From CAWIHK01 sp963835935 (lineage in GTDB: Bacteria > Bacteroidota > Ignavibacteria > UBA10030 > CAVZMI01): a stretch of DNA of 64,000 bases. This document shows, one piece after another, positions 54,301 to 63,116 of this stretch. The position numbers and the translations under genes were made by a program. The DNA lies in NCBI GenBank assembly GCA_963835935.1, contig CAWIHK010000001.1:62001-126000 (forward strand), read 5' to 3'. Numbering within the stretch: the stretch's first letter is position 1; each line of letters starts with the position of its first letter. Under the pieces are notes generated by a model. That model was not told the origin of the DNA, did no database searches, and saw only the letters and a program-made list of their open reading frames with translations.

Positions 54301-54510
54301 TCCCAATCGCTTGTTGTTGGCAGTATTCATCGACCCTTCTGGATGAAGCTGAAGAATTTTTTCTGCCATTGTCATTTCGTTGAGGAGGCTATCAATCTTC
54401 ATTTCAGGAATTGTCATAGAATCCGTATGTGTCTGACTGAAGCAAGTAAAAGATGTTAAGAAAAAGATAATTAATGAAATCGACCGGAGATACAATTTTG
54501 TTTTAAACAT
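51379..54510 (-). CDS. T9SS-secreted GH3-family glycoside hydrolase
   Basis: A 1043-residue secreted enzyme. After a signal peptide (LISLIIFFLTSFTCFS-like start, cleavage before QTH), the GH3 N-terminal barrel carries KRLGIPGFQMSDGPHGVR, GPCLDIDRDPRNGRSPETGGEDPYL, KHYNCNHRENGR and the nucleophile Asp in FYVVSDWGS near residue 263. The GH3 C-terminal domain has ALIGPSA and NQEGEGGDR, then the Fn3-like domain (GFGLSYTTFSYSNM, GDEVVQLYL). A CARDB-like domain (LLITNVKMVPPYPLPGQKV), an F5/8-type discoidin domain (SSTHSTILKASNIVDGSMQT) and a T9SS tail (LNQNYPNPFNPTTNISFSLP) follow. It degrades plant- or algal-type beta-glycans outside the cell. Confidence 0.93.
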   Translation of the reverse strand: MFKTKLYLRSISLIIFFLTSFTCFSQTHTDSMTIPEMKIDSLLNEMTMAEKILQLHPEGSMNTANNKRLGIPGFQMSDGPHGVRSGLATCFPVGISMAATWDVELIKQVGVGMGKEFRDKFMHQALGPCLDIDRDPRNGRSPETGGEDPYLCAQITTALVKGIQSTSCIATLKHYNCNHRENGRTTNNIIAARRVLNEPAGLAFRTAVQQGGAMCVMNAYNLINGQYCGENPTLLTSILRTQWGFPFYVVSDWGSIHNPEFAIKAGCDICMGSNLYGDDLPSLEKSGAVPDSIINTAVRRVLRTKLFAGMLDYQPPPNPNNVNCSANQQLCLEAGRKSLVLLKNQNQILPLSKSINTVALIGPSAAVAQIDGGGSSYVTPYYTVSPKQGIESIIGASKVSFVKGCDINSQDTSGFAAAVGCAQNADIVIFCGGLDPNQEGEGGDRINGSSSLPGKQQDLINSLASANPNLVVVLFSGGICSLDRCFDSIKGLIYAFYPGQEVGNAVAQVLFGDYNPGGKLPVTMPMSDAQLPEWNDNLNDDYGCGYRWYDKMGYVPQFVFGFGLSYTTFSYSNMRITPASVAPGELVTVQVDVTNTGSRTGDEVVQLYLTHPTTSIPMPVKELKAFHRVTLDAGQTTTVEFTLTADELYYYEESSDMYEVQAGQYTVRVGGSSDNLPLSKTFEVRNDTRKPDLLITNVKMVPPYPLPGQKVIFCATVKNQGSSATIAGMPLKLVFKVDGQEVSWSDEYKSSIPNAGMALIYGTKGSNGIGTWTAGSAGAYNVEATVDPDNTIDECVETNNSATAQFEVLPSQLLNLAFNKSVTASSTHSTILKASNIVDGSMQTEWISAYSDPQWICIDLGNILPIDSIACFWNPAIGGKNYQFQLSEDSLSWTDVYSTSSGDGRVDEISFDPTRARYVRMYGTQRTTTNGYGILEFQIFSKQITSIQETNINNNPNRFALNQNYPNPFNPTTNISFSLPKRSFVSLKVFDLLGREVTTIVSEELSAGNYTRRWNAANMANGIYFYRLRAGNFIETKKLILLK

Positions 54511-54669
54511 TTTTGGTTGTTTCCTTTTGGATTAACATTCAGCGATCTGAATATACTACGGACGATCAAGGTTTTTTTCCCAAAATAACGAAGGAATTTG
54601 TCATTCTTTCAAAAAAGACGACCATGGTAAAAGAGTTGAGAGGAACGTAATTTAAAAAATGGAAAGAAA

Positions 54670-54936
54670 TTAAGTCTGGATTATTTTTACTTTTGCTTCA
54701 ATATCTCCTTCATAGACACCAAGATCTATAGCGAGATGCCAATGACCACCCGATGGAGGACTTATTTCGTATGGCGAAATTTCTGCTAGTCCTCCATAAA
54801 ATCTGTATTGTAAACCGCTTTTGTAATTTATGTAATTATCATTATCCATTAACCGAACATAGGCTTGTTGATCGAGCGCAACCTTTACTATCTCGGTGCT
54901 TCGTAGATTAAATTCATAATGAAGATGTTTGACCAT
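54670..54936 (-). CDS. DUF1883 family protein
   Basis: An 88-residue protein matching DUF1883 over its length: HLHYEFNLRSTEIVKVALDQQAYVRLMDN at the start, then YKSGLQYRFYGGLAEISPYEISPP and SGGHWHLAIDLGVYEGDIEAKV. The conserved HWH-x-x-ID is clear. The function is unknown; the family occurs as single genes or attached to TIR-like domains in other bacteria. It lies on its own between the GH3 gene and a long non-coding interval. Confidence 0.85.
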   Translation of the reverse strand: MVKHLHYEFNLRSTEIVKVALDQQAYVRLMDNDNYINYKSGLQYRFYGGLAEISPYEISPPSGGHWHLAIDLGVYEGDIEAKVKIIQT

Positions 54937-55425
54937 AGAAACTTCTCTTTACATATTTCATATAACGATATTAAGAAAAAGTTAGTCTCCTCATATTAAG
55001 ATTAATAAGGATAGATGAGAAAAGCAAGAATTAAGAGAAATATTTGCTGTTATGGGAATGGCTGGATTCCCGTTCCATTGATTATTCGGGGATAATTATA
55101 TAGTGAAAAAATGACTAGCTTTTTCGTTTTTGTTTTTCAGTACTTTCTTTGCGATTTTTCTTGACTTTTTCATTTTCTACACATATTTTACCCACTGCTC
55201 CACTGCTCCACTGCTCCACTGCTCCACTGCTCCACTGCTAATAGATAAATTAGATTTTAAAAACGATTACGAAATAAAATATTCTTTACACATGGAGGTG
55301 CGGAATGTAGCAAATCTTATTAAGCATAATTTCTACTTGGCTTTAACTGGGGACAATATACCGTCGTAGAATAGACGGGAGCTTTAAAATTATGTGGATA
55401 ATCTTCAGAAAGGAATGGAAAAATT
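54937..55425. other. Long non-coding interval before the exported-protein cluster
   Basis: This interval holds a perfect 8-bp tandem repeat (55192-55239) and no supported gene. A + frame across 55130-55369 is made of the repeat and lacks a credible start. Around 55290-55425 the sequence upstream of the next gene has a weak ribosome site AAAGGAATGG 10 bases from its ATG. Nothing else was recognised. Confidence 0.5.
55192..55239. repeat. Six perfect copies of CCACTGCT (8-bp tandem repeat)
   Basis: Six exact 8-bp units in direct succession, 48 bp in all. A unit of 8 is not a multiple of three, so any frame through it would shift with copy-number changes. It lies about 190 bases upstream of the next gene. 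Confidence 0.9.
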
Positions 55426-56205
55426 ATGGGGCAACATTTGAATATAATTCTTACTTTTTCTATTGTTCTTCTAGGATGTAAACTCTCTAACGCACAGGAA
55501 ATGCACCATGATATAATTCACACAGGCGCAGGCAGCATTTACGGCGGCAAAATATGTATTCTTTCAAACAAAATAGGTCCTAAACTAAAACCGACATCTG
55601 CAGATGTGTATGTTGCCAGTACAAGTTTGCATGCTAAAGCGGATTCGAATGGAATTTTTTATCTTCCCAATGTTCCATCGGGTAATCATACTTTACTCTT
55701 TAAACTAAAGGGCTATGAGAACTTTGCACTTGATTCTGTGAAGGTTTCCCCGGATTCCACGACAATAGTTAATTATGAGCTTATATTCGGGATAGGACGG
55801 AAAAGATTTGAATGGATTCCAGAATCAAATGGATTACAATTGCAAGGAACAGATACATCGGCATGTGGACAAATAATTGGTCATTTGGGCTTCAGTGACT
55901 CGCCTATACCTCGGATGAGAGTTATTGTATACCATACGTTCTGGGAAGCGGAAAGCGATTCTTTGGGAAATTATGAAATAGATCATGTTATGGTTGGCAT
56001 GTACAGTGTTCAAGCTTTTTCGAATAATAATTACATAAGCAATTGTGAACACTATGTCAAAGTCAAGAAAGACTCTGCCGCAGTGGTTGATCTCGGTGTG
56101 GGTAAAATGGAGCGTTCATACGAAACATTTGATGGCGAAAGTTGGTATGATCGAATGACTACTGTTCCTTGGCGGGAGAAATATACAAAACTAAAACAAC
56201 ATTGA
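55426..56205 (+). CDS. Exported protein with carboxypeptidase regulatory-like domains
   Basis: A 259-residue envelope protein. The signal is ILTFSIVLLGCKLSNAQ; LLGC at residues 15-18 is a possible lipobox, while SNAQ could be a signal peptidase I site. Two CNA-B/carboxypeptidase-regulatory-like beta-sandwiches are visible: TSADVYVASTSLHAKADSNGIFYLPNVPSGNHTLLFKLKGYENF near residues 56-99 and IPRMRVIVYHTFWEAESDSLGNYEIDHVMVGMYSVQAF near 160-197. It precedes a decayed copy of the next gene pair, and its last ~18 bases overlap the beginning of that remnant in another frame, so its end may have been formed by a recombination. Confidence 0.7.
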   Translation: MGQHLNIILTFSIVLLGCKLSNAQEMHHDIIHTGAGSIYGGKICILSNKIGPKLKPTSADVYVASTSLHAKADSNGIFYLPNVPSGNHTLLFKLKGYENFALDSVKVSPDSTTIVNYELIFGIGRKRFEWIPESNGLQLQGTDTSACGQIIGHLGFSDSPIPRMRVIVYHTFWEAESDSLGNYEIDHVMVGMYSVQAFSNNNYISNCEHYVKVKKDSAAVVDLGVGKMERSYETFDGESWYDRMTTVPWREKYTKLKQH

Positions 56206-56317
56206 ATCGAGTAGATACAACTTCGATTTGGAGAGACACAACGAAAAGATCACAACCAAAATCTGATGTGCCGCAGAAGGAACATGTATTTCCCGTGGTG
56301 AAGGAGATAAAGCCATG
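56187..56317 (+). pseudogene. Remnant of the 3' end of a duplicated exported-protein gene
   Basis: One frame reads KTKTTLNRVDTTSIWRDTTK, then RSQPKSDVPQKEHVFPVVKE and IKP before TGA. This aligns with the C-terminus of the intact gene at 56738-57496 (DTTKRNQPQSEVHDEKLYPV, then VKEIKP). The rest of that gene is missing here. As in the intact locus, its stop overlaps the next start by ATGA. Confidence 0.8.
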
Positions 56318-56665
56318 ACCACTGGATATTTCACAGCAGCGCACCGATGGGTGATAATATTGAGTGTGATGATGAGTTTAATTGCTCCCAAAATTCTATT
56401 TGCAAAGATAGATACAATTTATGTTGCTGCATCTTCAAAAAATACCGGCACCGTTTTTTCTGACGGCACTTTTCTGCAAACTTCGCTTATACGTATTGGC
56501 CAGACTTCTGATTATAATGGCAAGGTTTCAGGCGGTTGGGTGCGTTTTAATGTTTCCACAATTTCAGATGGCTCAAAAATTGACAGTATAAAAAATACCG
56601 TTATAATTTTATTTCAATCTTCCAAAGGTCTCTCCCGACCAACAGAGGTTTTTGGAAGGCTGTAA
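56315..56665 (+). pseudogene. Truncated duplicate of the N-terminus of the giant secreted protein
   Basis: The first ~92 residues closely match those of the 1823-residue protein (57493-62964), including KNTGTVFSDGTFLQTSLIRI and the following GQTSDYxGKVSGGW, and both share the ATGA overlap with the gene before. The similarity stops abruptly at about 56590 and the frame ends in an unrelated 24-residue tail. If expressed it would be a small exported protein, but it is most simply a broken copy. Confidence 0.8.
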
Positions 56666-56737
56666 TAAACATTTTCATAGTAGCATTTAATAATTAATTT
56701 TACTAAAAACTTTATCAACCAGGATAGGAAAAACATC

Positions 56738-57496
56738 ATGAAAACACAACGGATTCTGCTTTTAATTATACTCGTCATTTTTGTTGCGGCAAATAATTTG
56801 ATTGGACAAAAAGAAAGACCGCCTTCAAGAGTAACATTGTCACTCAACACTAATGAAAAAGGCACTATGATACCACTTAAAATATGGTTTAATATAGGCG
56901 AGGCATTCAAAGATGGTGCATTGATATTTGAATTACGTGATACGACCGATACGATTATTGAGAAGACTACGTTATGGGAAGGAAAGGCAGATACATCGTT
57001 CCATGAGCAGTTTGCTCGTTCAATAAAACTGCCGATTGGAAGTAAATTAAGGATACTTGCTTTATTGAGCTATACTACTTTAGACGGAAGAAAATATCCA
57101 GATGGCGCGAACCTCTTCATTCACCGTACATCGAGATGGATAACAACTGATGTATCATCGTTTTACGATCTTGAACTCATAGAATTAATACGAGAAGCAA
57201 AAGAAAAAGGCCTTAATGTTTATGGATTATCCATTGACCAAATAAAGAAACTTGATCCGGACCTTGCAAAAAAATTCGATAAACACTACGGATCTGGGAC
57301 TGATGCACCGGGATCAACTCCTCACCAAAAGTACGCCCCTATTTTTTCCCCTACCGTTGTTAAACCAAAAACCCCTGTGATTGATTCGATTAAAAATGTA
57401 GAACCGCTGAAATCTGATACAACAAAAAGAAATCAGCCACAATCGGAAGTTCACGATGAAAAACTTTATCCTGTAGTAAAGGAGATAAAGCCATGA
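56738..57496 (+). CDS. Exported protein of unknown function, partner of the giant secreted protein
   Basis: A 252-residue protein with a signal peptide (ILLLIILVIFVAANNLIG). A beta-rich region (RVTLSLNTNEKGTMIPLKIWFNIGEAFKDGALIFELRDTTDTIIEKTTLW) spans about 29-80, followed by a helical stretch (YDLELIELIREAKEKGLNVYGLSIDQIKKL, about 142-171) and a Pro/Lys/Thr-rich disordered tail. No family was recognised. Its stop overlaps the start of the 1823-residue gene by ATGA. The same pair once existed upstream as a now decayed copy, so the two evolved as a unit; the tail may act in export or folding of the partner. Confidence 0.7.
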   Translation: MKTQRILLLIILVIFVAANNLIGQKERPPSRVTLSLNTNEKGTMIPLKIWFNIGEAFKDGALIFELRDTTDTIIEKTTLWEGKADTSFHEQFARSIKLPIGSKLRILALLSYTTLDGRKYPDGANLFIHRTSRWITTDVSSFYDLELIELIREAKEKGLNVYGLSIDQIKKLDPDLAKKFDKHYGSGTDAPGSTPHQKYAPIFSPTVVKPKTPVIDSIKNVEPLKSDTTKRNQPQSEVHDEKLYPVVKEIKP

Positions 57497-60400
57497 GTAC
57501 CAGATATTTCCCGGTATTGCAACGATGGGGGTTAATATTATTTGTTACGTTAAGTTTAGTTCTTCCAACAATTCTTTATGCAAAGGTAGATACAATTTAT
57601 GTTACAGCTTCTTCAAAGAATACAGGTACCGTTTTTTCTGACGGCACTTTCTTGCAAACTTCACTCATACGTATTGGCCAGACATCTGATTACGGTGGCA
57701 AGGTTTCAGGCGGTTGGGCGCGGTTCAATGTTTCAGATGTTCCCGTTGGCTCTACAATTAACAGTATCAAACTCTATTATTATATCAACTCAGTGACCAG
57801 CACTGGCTGTTATGCGGATCTTATGCAGATGTCGAACGATCCTTTGTTGGCTAACGGCACAACAATTTGGAATGATATAAATGATGGCAATATTTATAAA
57901 AGCCACGTTCAATTGTTTTCAAGTGACACCATCACTTTAGCCACTTCTGCCAATACGGATCTTCAAAATCAATTATTCTCTCATTGGTTTGCAATTGGAT
58001 TTAGATATAATGAGGGTGATTGCATCTTTCTTTATGGATGGGATAATACAGCATGCACACAATGCCCGCCGTCTATAGAATTGCGTCCCTGTATTGTGGT
58101 TGATTACACTGCGCCTCCTCCGCTCGATGCTTATGAATCGGATAATTCCTGGGATCAAGCAAGGCAATTAGCCTTAAACACTACAGCGAATGCCCACACC
58201 ATATCGCCAATAGGCGACCAGGACTGGATTTATTTCGATCTTAATGTAAGAAGCGGAGTAACAATTGAAACTAACGGTGTGGATGGAGGCGATACGCAAA
58301 TGTGGCTTTACGATTCTTCCCTAACTCAATTAGCTTATGATGACGACGGGGGAAACGGCCATTATTCTAAAATTACTTGTAACGATTTATTTGCGGGAAG
58401 ATATTATGTAAAAATAGACGGGAAAAATAATACCATCGCTGATTACCGGATCATATTAACGGGCGCGTCCATCGTTCCCCAACAGACAACCGTCCATGGT
58501 GTTGCGCAATATGTTGACCGTTATGGTGTTCCGCAACCTATCCGATATGCGTATGTTAAAATAATGGATGGTAATAACGTTTCAGGAGATACAATTCTCG
58601 CTACAACATATACACTTTCCGATGGGACTTATAGCGCTGTTGTGACAAATTATAAACCCAACGGATTAGATTTATTTGTCAAGGTTATGGCTGGAGGAGG
58701 TGCAGGCGCGTATCCAGGCACGACAAGTTATATAACAGCAGTAAAAGATTCTTCTGGTAATGTGCAGTTTCATAAAAGTTCTATCAATCCACACAACGTC
58801 ATGAGTGATTTAATATTTAATTTAAATGATGCTAACATTAGAGATGCTAATAATACCGGCGGCGCTTTCTCAGTATATGATTCATTTGTAGAGGGTTTTA
58901 CAAAAGTCTACCAAAAATTCGGACTTCAGATGGATGGCATTATTGCTTATTGGCCGGATTCTACAGGAACTAATTTTAATAGTATTGGAAATATCCCACA
59001 GAATTTTCGTATTCTTCAAGGTGATAGGTGGGACAGAGATGTGATACTGCATGAGTATGGCCATTATGTTGCATGTGTGCGAAATTTTGCTCAAGGTGAT
59101 GTTGGAACGAGTAACGGAGCAGTATACGCAACGCACAAATGGAATCAGGATTTGCGTTTTTATGGCGCGGATGCACAGGGGAATGATATCCTATTGAATC
59201 CACCACGAACACTAGATCAAGCGAAAAATTTAGCATTTAGAGAATCATGGGCAACTTTTTTTGGGATGGCTTTACAATATGATCAGACACACAATTCGGT
59301 TTATCATGACCTGAATGATCTTAATGATATGCCTCCCGATAATTATTATCCTCCGCATGACCTGGAAGAGGATACAAAGTTAAATGCTTCTATCACCTAT
59401 CCCGGTGAATACAATGAAGCTCTCAATGCCTGTGCTCTCTGGGATATGTTTGATAATAATAGCTGTAGTTATGATAACAACGATCAGTTGGCTCTTGGCT
59501 TTAGCGCTGCGCCATACGATAAAATGTGGCTCATGCCAACAAATGCACCACAAACAAACCAAATAAACAATTATTGGGATCGCTGGTTTAGTTTGTACAA
59601 TACGAATGCAAGAGATATAACGAGAATTTTTATCGATCATCGTATGAGCTTTATTGCACAGCCGGTGGCATTGTTATCTCCGGCTAACGGAACTGTTCAA
59701 GATACAGTTGTGCATCTATCATGGAAAAAAGACTCCATTGCTGCATCCTACGATGTTTATTATAAAATACATACCGACGCTAATTTTATTAGAGCCGGGA
59801 ACACTATCGACACGGTTTTTAATCTTTCAGGCTTAGCCAGCAGTAGGACATACGATTGGCAAATTATTTCAAAAGATGGAAAAGCCGAAGCAGAATCGGC
59901 TGTGGGAAGTTTCAACACAAAATTTTCCGGCACGTTACAAGGTTATAACTTTTGGAATGTCAATGAAATATTGTTAGGTAATGTTTATGTGCCGCCCGGC
60001 GTCCAGTTAACAATTGCGCCTAATGTTATGGTTAATTTCAATGGGTATTCACTCATCTCAACAGGGGGGACAATAACCATTCAAGGCGGTGGAAGAATTA
60101 CTCTCAATCAAGCTACGTGTATCGATGGCGGAAATTGTTCCGGTACGTATGAAGTTAATGGGACAAATGTTGGCGTTGCCTGGAGCGGTATCGCACAATC
60201 TATCAAGGGAATTCCACCACCATCAGGTTTTATATTTTATTGCTGGAATGATGGTCCATCAGATAACCCACGAACTGTGGCGAGCGATATTAATGTTACC
60301 GCCCAGTACAAAGCCCACTTACGTAGTTCTGCAATTGGCGCTACTGCTGGTACAAACACAGGGCGTAAAGTTGCTATTGATATCTATGGTTATACAACGC

Positions 60401-62964
60401 ACGCGGTGTATAATAGCGGAGGTTGCATATGGTATACACGCCAAAATACCGATAAGACGTGGACGCCTGAAATCAAAATTGGCGACGGTAGAAATCCATC
60501 CATTGCCGTTACCAACCCGGTTAACAATGTAAGTACAATACATGTAGTGTGGGAAAATTCCAGCGGTAATTACCAGTCGAGAGTTTATTATCGTCAGTCA
60601 ACAGACGGCGGAGTAACCTGGCAATCGACTGTAGAGTTTGATGGGAAGGAAATCAATGGACCTTATGATGCTGCACCGATCGTGTTTGGCAATTACGCTG
60701 CTGTTGTAGTCTGGCGGAATGGAAGTTCAGACGCAGGTGGAGGCTTGTATGCAGTCTATGAACCAAACGGTGCAAATATCCAGTGGCAAATCCCCGGCGA
60801 TTTTAACAACCAATTGCCTTCCGGGTCAGAAATAAATTATAGTTATTATAGCAATAATTTAACTAACCGACCTGCTGGATACAATCTGTATCATCTCGTT
60901 TTTAAAAACGGCACAACGGGGTCAATTATATATAAGAAGCTGGTGGTTGGCAGTTCAATGGGAATTAGTGATTCAACGACACTATCCTCAACAAGTGGAA
61001 ACACGAATCCTGTCGTTGCCTGCGACGCGTATATTTCCTCAGCGGATGGAACTGTTGGTGTAGCATGGGAGAATTCAACAAATCATCAGGTGTATTATAA
61101 AGAATCGACCAATGATGGAAGCACGTGGGGAACTGTAAAAGCGTTTACACACGGCACTGACCAACTGTCGCAGCCTGTTGTCGGTTTCGAAAGTATGAGT
61201 AATTCAGCGATTGTTCTATTTCAAGATAATAATCAGATAGGAAAGGTGGTAAAAGATCTTGGCAGCGGAACATGGTCGCCAGTAATGAATTTAGGAATAG
61301 GAACCGGCGCGTCTTTGCCGTCTTTCACCAATAATTCACCAACGGCATTGTGGGTGACCGGAAGTTCATCGCCATTCACTATTAATACTTCTGTTATCAC
61401 TATTCTTCCGACACCAACATTATCATCGCCGACAAATGGAACAATAAATGTCTCGACAAAACCGACATTGAAATGGAATTCATTGGTGGGAGCAGCATCA
61501 TACTGGCTGCAGGTGGCAACCGATACAGGATTCGCATCGTTAGTTGTGGACCAAACCGGTATTAATGATACGGCTTGCTCATTAACAACCGCACTGACGA
61601 ACAATACAACCTACTACTGGCATGTGAATGCAGCGGATCCAGGCGGGGATCAAAGCAGTTGGTCTTATACATGGAAATTCACGACGGTTCCCGTTCCCAT
61701 CTATACCATCTCCGGTTATGTTGGCAATGAAGGTGGCGGACTCAGTGGAGTCGTGATGAGCGGACTTCCGCTCAATCCTGTCACAAATTCAAGCGGAAGC
61801 TACACCGCTACGGTTAGTTACGGTTGGTCGGGCACGGTAATACCTACTCTGACAGGGTACACATTCAACCCATCATCACAACCGTACAGCAATGTAACTT
61901 CGAATCAGGTGACCAACTATACGGCAAACATCCAGACGTTTACCATCTCTGGTTATGTCGGCAACGAAGGCGGCGGAATCAGTGGCGTCATGATGAGCGG
62001 ATTGCCGGGCAATCCAAGCACAAATTCGAGCGGAAACTACACTGCTAGAGTTAATTACAATTGGTCAGGTACAGTGACACCCACAAAGACAGGATACACT
62101 TTCAACCCCGCATCGCAAACGTATAACCCTGTAACATCGAATCAGGTGACCAACTATACGGCAAACATCCAGACGTTTACCATTTCCGGTTATGTTGGCA
62201 ACCCTGGCGGCGCAACCAGTGGAGTCATGATGAGCGGATTGCCGGGCAATCCAAGCACAAATTCGAGCGGAAACTACACTGCTAGAGTTAATTACAATTG
62301 GTCAGGTACAGTGACACCCACAAAGACAGGATACACTTTCAACCCCGCATCGCAAACGTATAACCCTGTAACATCGAATCAGGTGACAAACTATACGGCG
62401 AACATCCAGATATTTACCATAACGGCTTCTGCAGGGACAGGAGGTTCAATCTCTCCTTCTGGAACGATAACGGTCAATTACGGCGGCAATCAGTCATTTA
62501 CAATAACACCTAAAACTGGTTATCATATATCCAACGTTGTGGTTGATGGAGCATCTAAAGGAGCTATCGGAAGCTACACGTTTAGCAACGTCACAGCCAA
62601 TCACTCGATCTCTGCGACATTCGCCATAGGAAAAATCGCCATCAGTCTAAGCCAAAATAACGGTTCAGAGTCTGATTATGTGCCAGACACTTATAATTTG
62701 TATCAGAATTATCCTAATCCGTTCAATCCTTCAACAACTATACAATTCGATCTGCACAATACAACTAAGGTGATATTGAAAATATATGATATATCAGGGA
62801 AGGAAATTCAAACATTAGTTAATTGTGATCTTGCAGCGGGATCGTATACAATTCGATGGAACGGACAGGATGCTAATGGTAGAAACGTTCATAGCGGAAT
62901 GTATTTCTATCGTCTATCGACAGAAATGTTCTCAGCTACAAAAAAGATGATGCTGTTGCGTTAA
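57493..62964 (+). CDS. Giant T9SS-secreted multidomain protein with metallopeptidase-like motif
   Basis: 1823 residues. After a signal peptide, an N-terminal region (about 30-200) resembles a DNRLRE/carbohydrate-binding sandwich. A pre-peptidase C-terminal domain spans about 213-325 (DAYESDNSWDQARQLAL to YYVKIDGKNN). A zinc-peptidase motif HEYGH has His520, Glu521 and His524, with Glu584 in FRESWATFFG as likely third ligand. Fn3-like modules follow (about 735-815), a right-handed repeat region, BNR/Asp-box repeats (QSTDGGVTWQS, ESTNDGSTWG), three 79-residue repeats (about 1403-1639), a bacterial-repeat module, and a T9SS tail (LYQNYPNPFNPSTTIQFDL). It is probably an extracellular or surface peptidase; activity is inferred from the motif only. 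Confidence 0.8.
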   Translation: MSTRYFPVLQRWGLILFVTLSLVLPTILYAKVDTIYVTASSKNTGTVFSDGTFLQTSLIRIGQTSDYGGKVSGGWARFNVSDVPVGSTINSIKLYYYINSVTSTGCYADLMQMSNDPLLANGTTIWNDINDGNIYKSHVQLFSSDTITLATSANTDLQNQLFSHWFAIGFRYNEGDCIFLYGWDNTACTQCPPSIELRPCIVVDYTAPPPLDAYESDNSWDQARQLALNTTANAHTISPIGDQDWIYFDLNVRSGVTIETNGVDGGDTQMWLYDSSLTQLAYDDDGGNGHYSKITCNDLFAGRYYVKIDGKNNTIADYRIILTGASIVPQQTTVHGVAQYVDRYGVPQPIRYAYVKIMDGNNVSGDTILATTYTLSDGTYSAVVTNYKPNGLDLFVKVMAGGGAGAYPGTTSYITAVKDSSGNVQFHKSSINPHNVMSDLIFNLNDANIRDANNTGGAFSVYDSFVEGFTKVYQKFGLQMDGIIAYWPDSTGTNFNSIGNIPQNFRILQGDRWDRDVILHEYGHYVACVRNFAQGDVGTSNGAVYATHKWNQDLRFYGADAQGNDILLNPPRTLDQAKNLAFRESWATFFGMALQYDQTHNSVYHDLNDLNDMPPDNYYPPHDLEEDTKLNASITYPGEYNEALNACALWDMFDNNSCSYDNNDQLALGFSAAPYDKMWLMPTNAPQTNQINNYWDRWFSLYNTNARDITRIFIDHRMSFIAQPVALLSPANGTVQDTVVHLSWKKDSIAASYDVYYKIHTDANFIRAGNTIDTVFNLSGLASSRTYDWQIISKDGKAEAESAVGSFNTKFSGTLQGYNFWNVNEILLGNVYVPPGVQLTIAPNVMVNFNGYSLISTGGTITIQGGGRITLNQATCIDGGNCSGTYEVNGTNVGVAWSGIAQSIKGIPPPSGFIFYCWNDGPSDNPRTVASDINVTAQYKAHLRSSAIGATAGTNTGRKVAIDIYGYTTHAVYNSGGCIWYTRQNTDKTWTPEIKIGDGRNPSIAVTNPVNNVSTIHVVWENSSGNYQSRVYYRQSTDGGVTWQSTVEFDGKEINGPYDAAPIVFGNYAAVVVWRNGSSDAGGGLYAVYEPNGANIQWQIPGDFNNQLPSGSEINYSYYSNNLTNRPAGYNLYHLVFKNGTTGSIIYKKLVVGSSMGISDSTTLSSTSGNTNPVVACDAYISSADGTVGVAWENSTNHQVYYKESTNDGSTWGTVKAFTHGTDQLSQPVVGFESMSNSAIVLFQDNNQIGKVVKDLGSGTWSPVMNLGIGTGASLPSFTNNSPTALWVTGSSSPFTINTSVITILPTPTLSSPTNGTINVSTKPTLKWNSLVGAASYWLQVATDTGFASLVVDQTGINDTACSLTTALTNNTTYYWHVNAADPGGDQSSWSYTWKFTTVPVPIYTISGYVGNEGGGLSGVVMSGLPLNPVTNSSGSYTATVSYGWSGTVIPTLTGYTFNPSSQPYSNVTSNQVTNYTANIQTFTISGYVGNEGGGISGVMMSGLPGNPSTNSSGNYTARVNYNWSGTVTPTKTGYTFNPASQTYNPVTSNQVTNYTANIQTFTISGYVGNPGGATSGVMMSGLPGNPSTNSSGNYTARVNYNWSGTVTPTKTGYTFNPASQTYNPVTSNQVTNYTANIQIFTITASAGTGGSISPSGTITVNYGGNQSFTITPKTGYHISNVVVDGASKGAIGSYTFSNVTANHSISATFAIGKIAISLSQNNGSESDYVPDTYNLYQNYPNPFNPSTTIQFDLHNTTKVILKIYDISGKEIQTLVNCDLAAGSYTIRWNGQDANGRNVHSGMYFYRLSTEMFSATKKMMLLR
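61699..62409 (+). repeat. Three tandem 237-bp coding repeats
   Basis: Units start at 61699, 61936 and 62173, each exactly 237 bases (79 codons). Units 2 and 3 are almost identical from about 35 bases into each unit onward, so they were homogenised recently; unit 1 is more diverged. They encode beta-sandwich modules beginning TISGYVGNEGG and ending NYTANIQ. Confidence 0.9.
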
Positions 62965-62995
62965 GAGAATCGTATTATATAGCAATACGAAAAAA

Positions 62996-63033
62996 GGCCG
63001 CTTCGTTATTTAATGGAGCGGCTTGTATTTTTT
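62996..63033 (+). terminator. Rho-independent terminator after the giant secreted protein gene
   Basis: GGCCGCTTC pairs with GGAGCGGCT around an AT-rich loop, followed by TGTATTTTTT. It lies about 32 bases past the stop. Confidence 0.85.
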
Positions 63034-63037
63034 ATGT

Positions 63038-63116
63038 AGGTCGATTTTTAAAATCGACCTTTAACGGCTTCAGAAGTCGAAATGCAGTTCGACAAGCTCA
63101 CCGCAAGAAATTTCGA
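63038..63116. repeat. Palindrome AGGTCGATTTT/AAAATCGACCT and flanking TCGAA-type repeat
   Basis: 63038-63060 is a perfect 11-bp inverted repeat around one base. Directly after it, GTCGAAATGCAGTTCGACA and, further on, AAATTTCGACC form further inverted matches up to about 63116. It looks like a dispersed REP-type intergenic repeat. The remaining gap to 63334 shows no gene. Confidence 0.55.

Noticed and set aside
55192..55239. CRISPR array
   Set aside because: The units are 8 bp with no spacers and there are no cas genes in the window.
55130..55369. 79-codon plus-strand frame
   Set aside because: It is formed mainly by the 8-bp tandem repeat and flanking AT-rich DNA and lacks a credible start.
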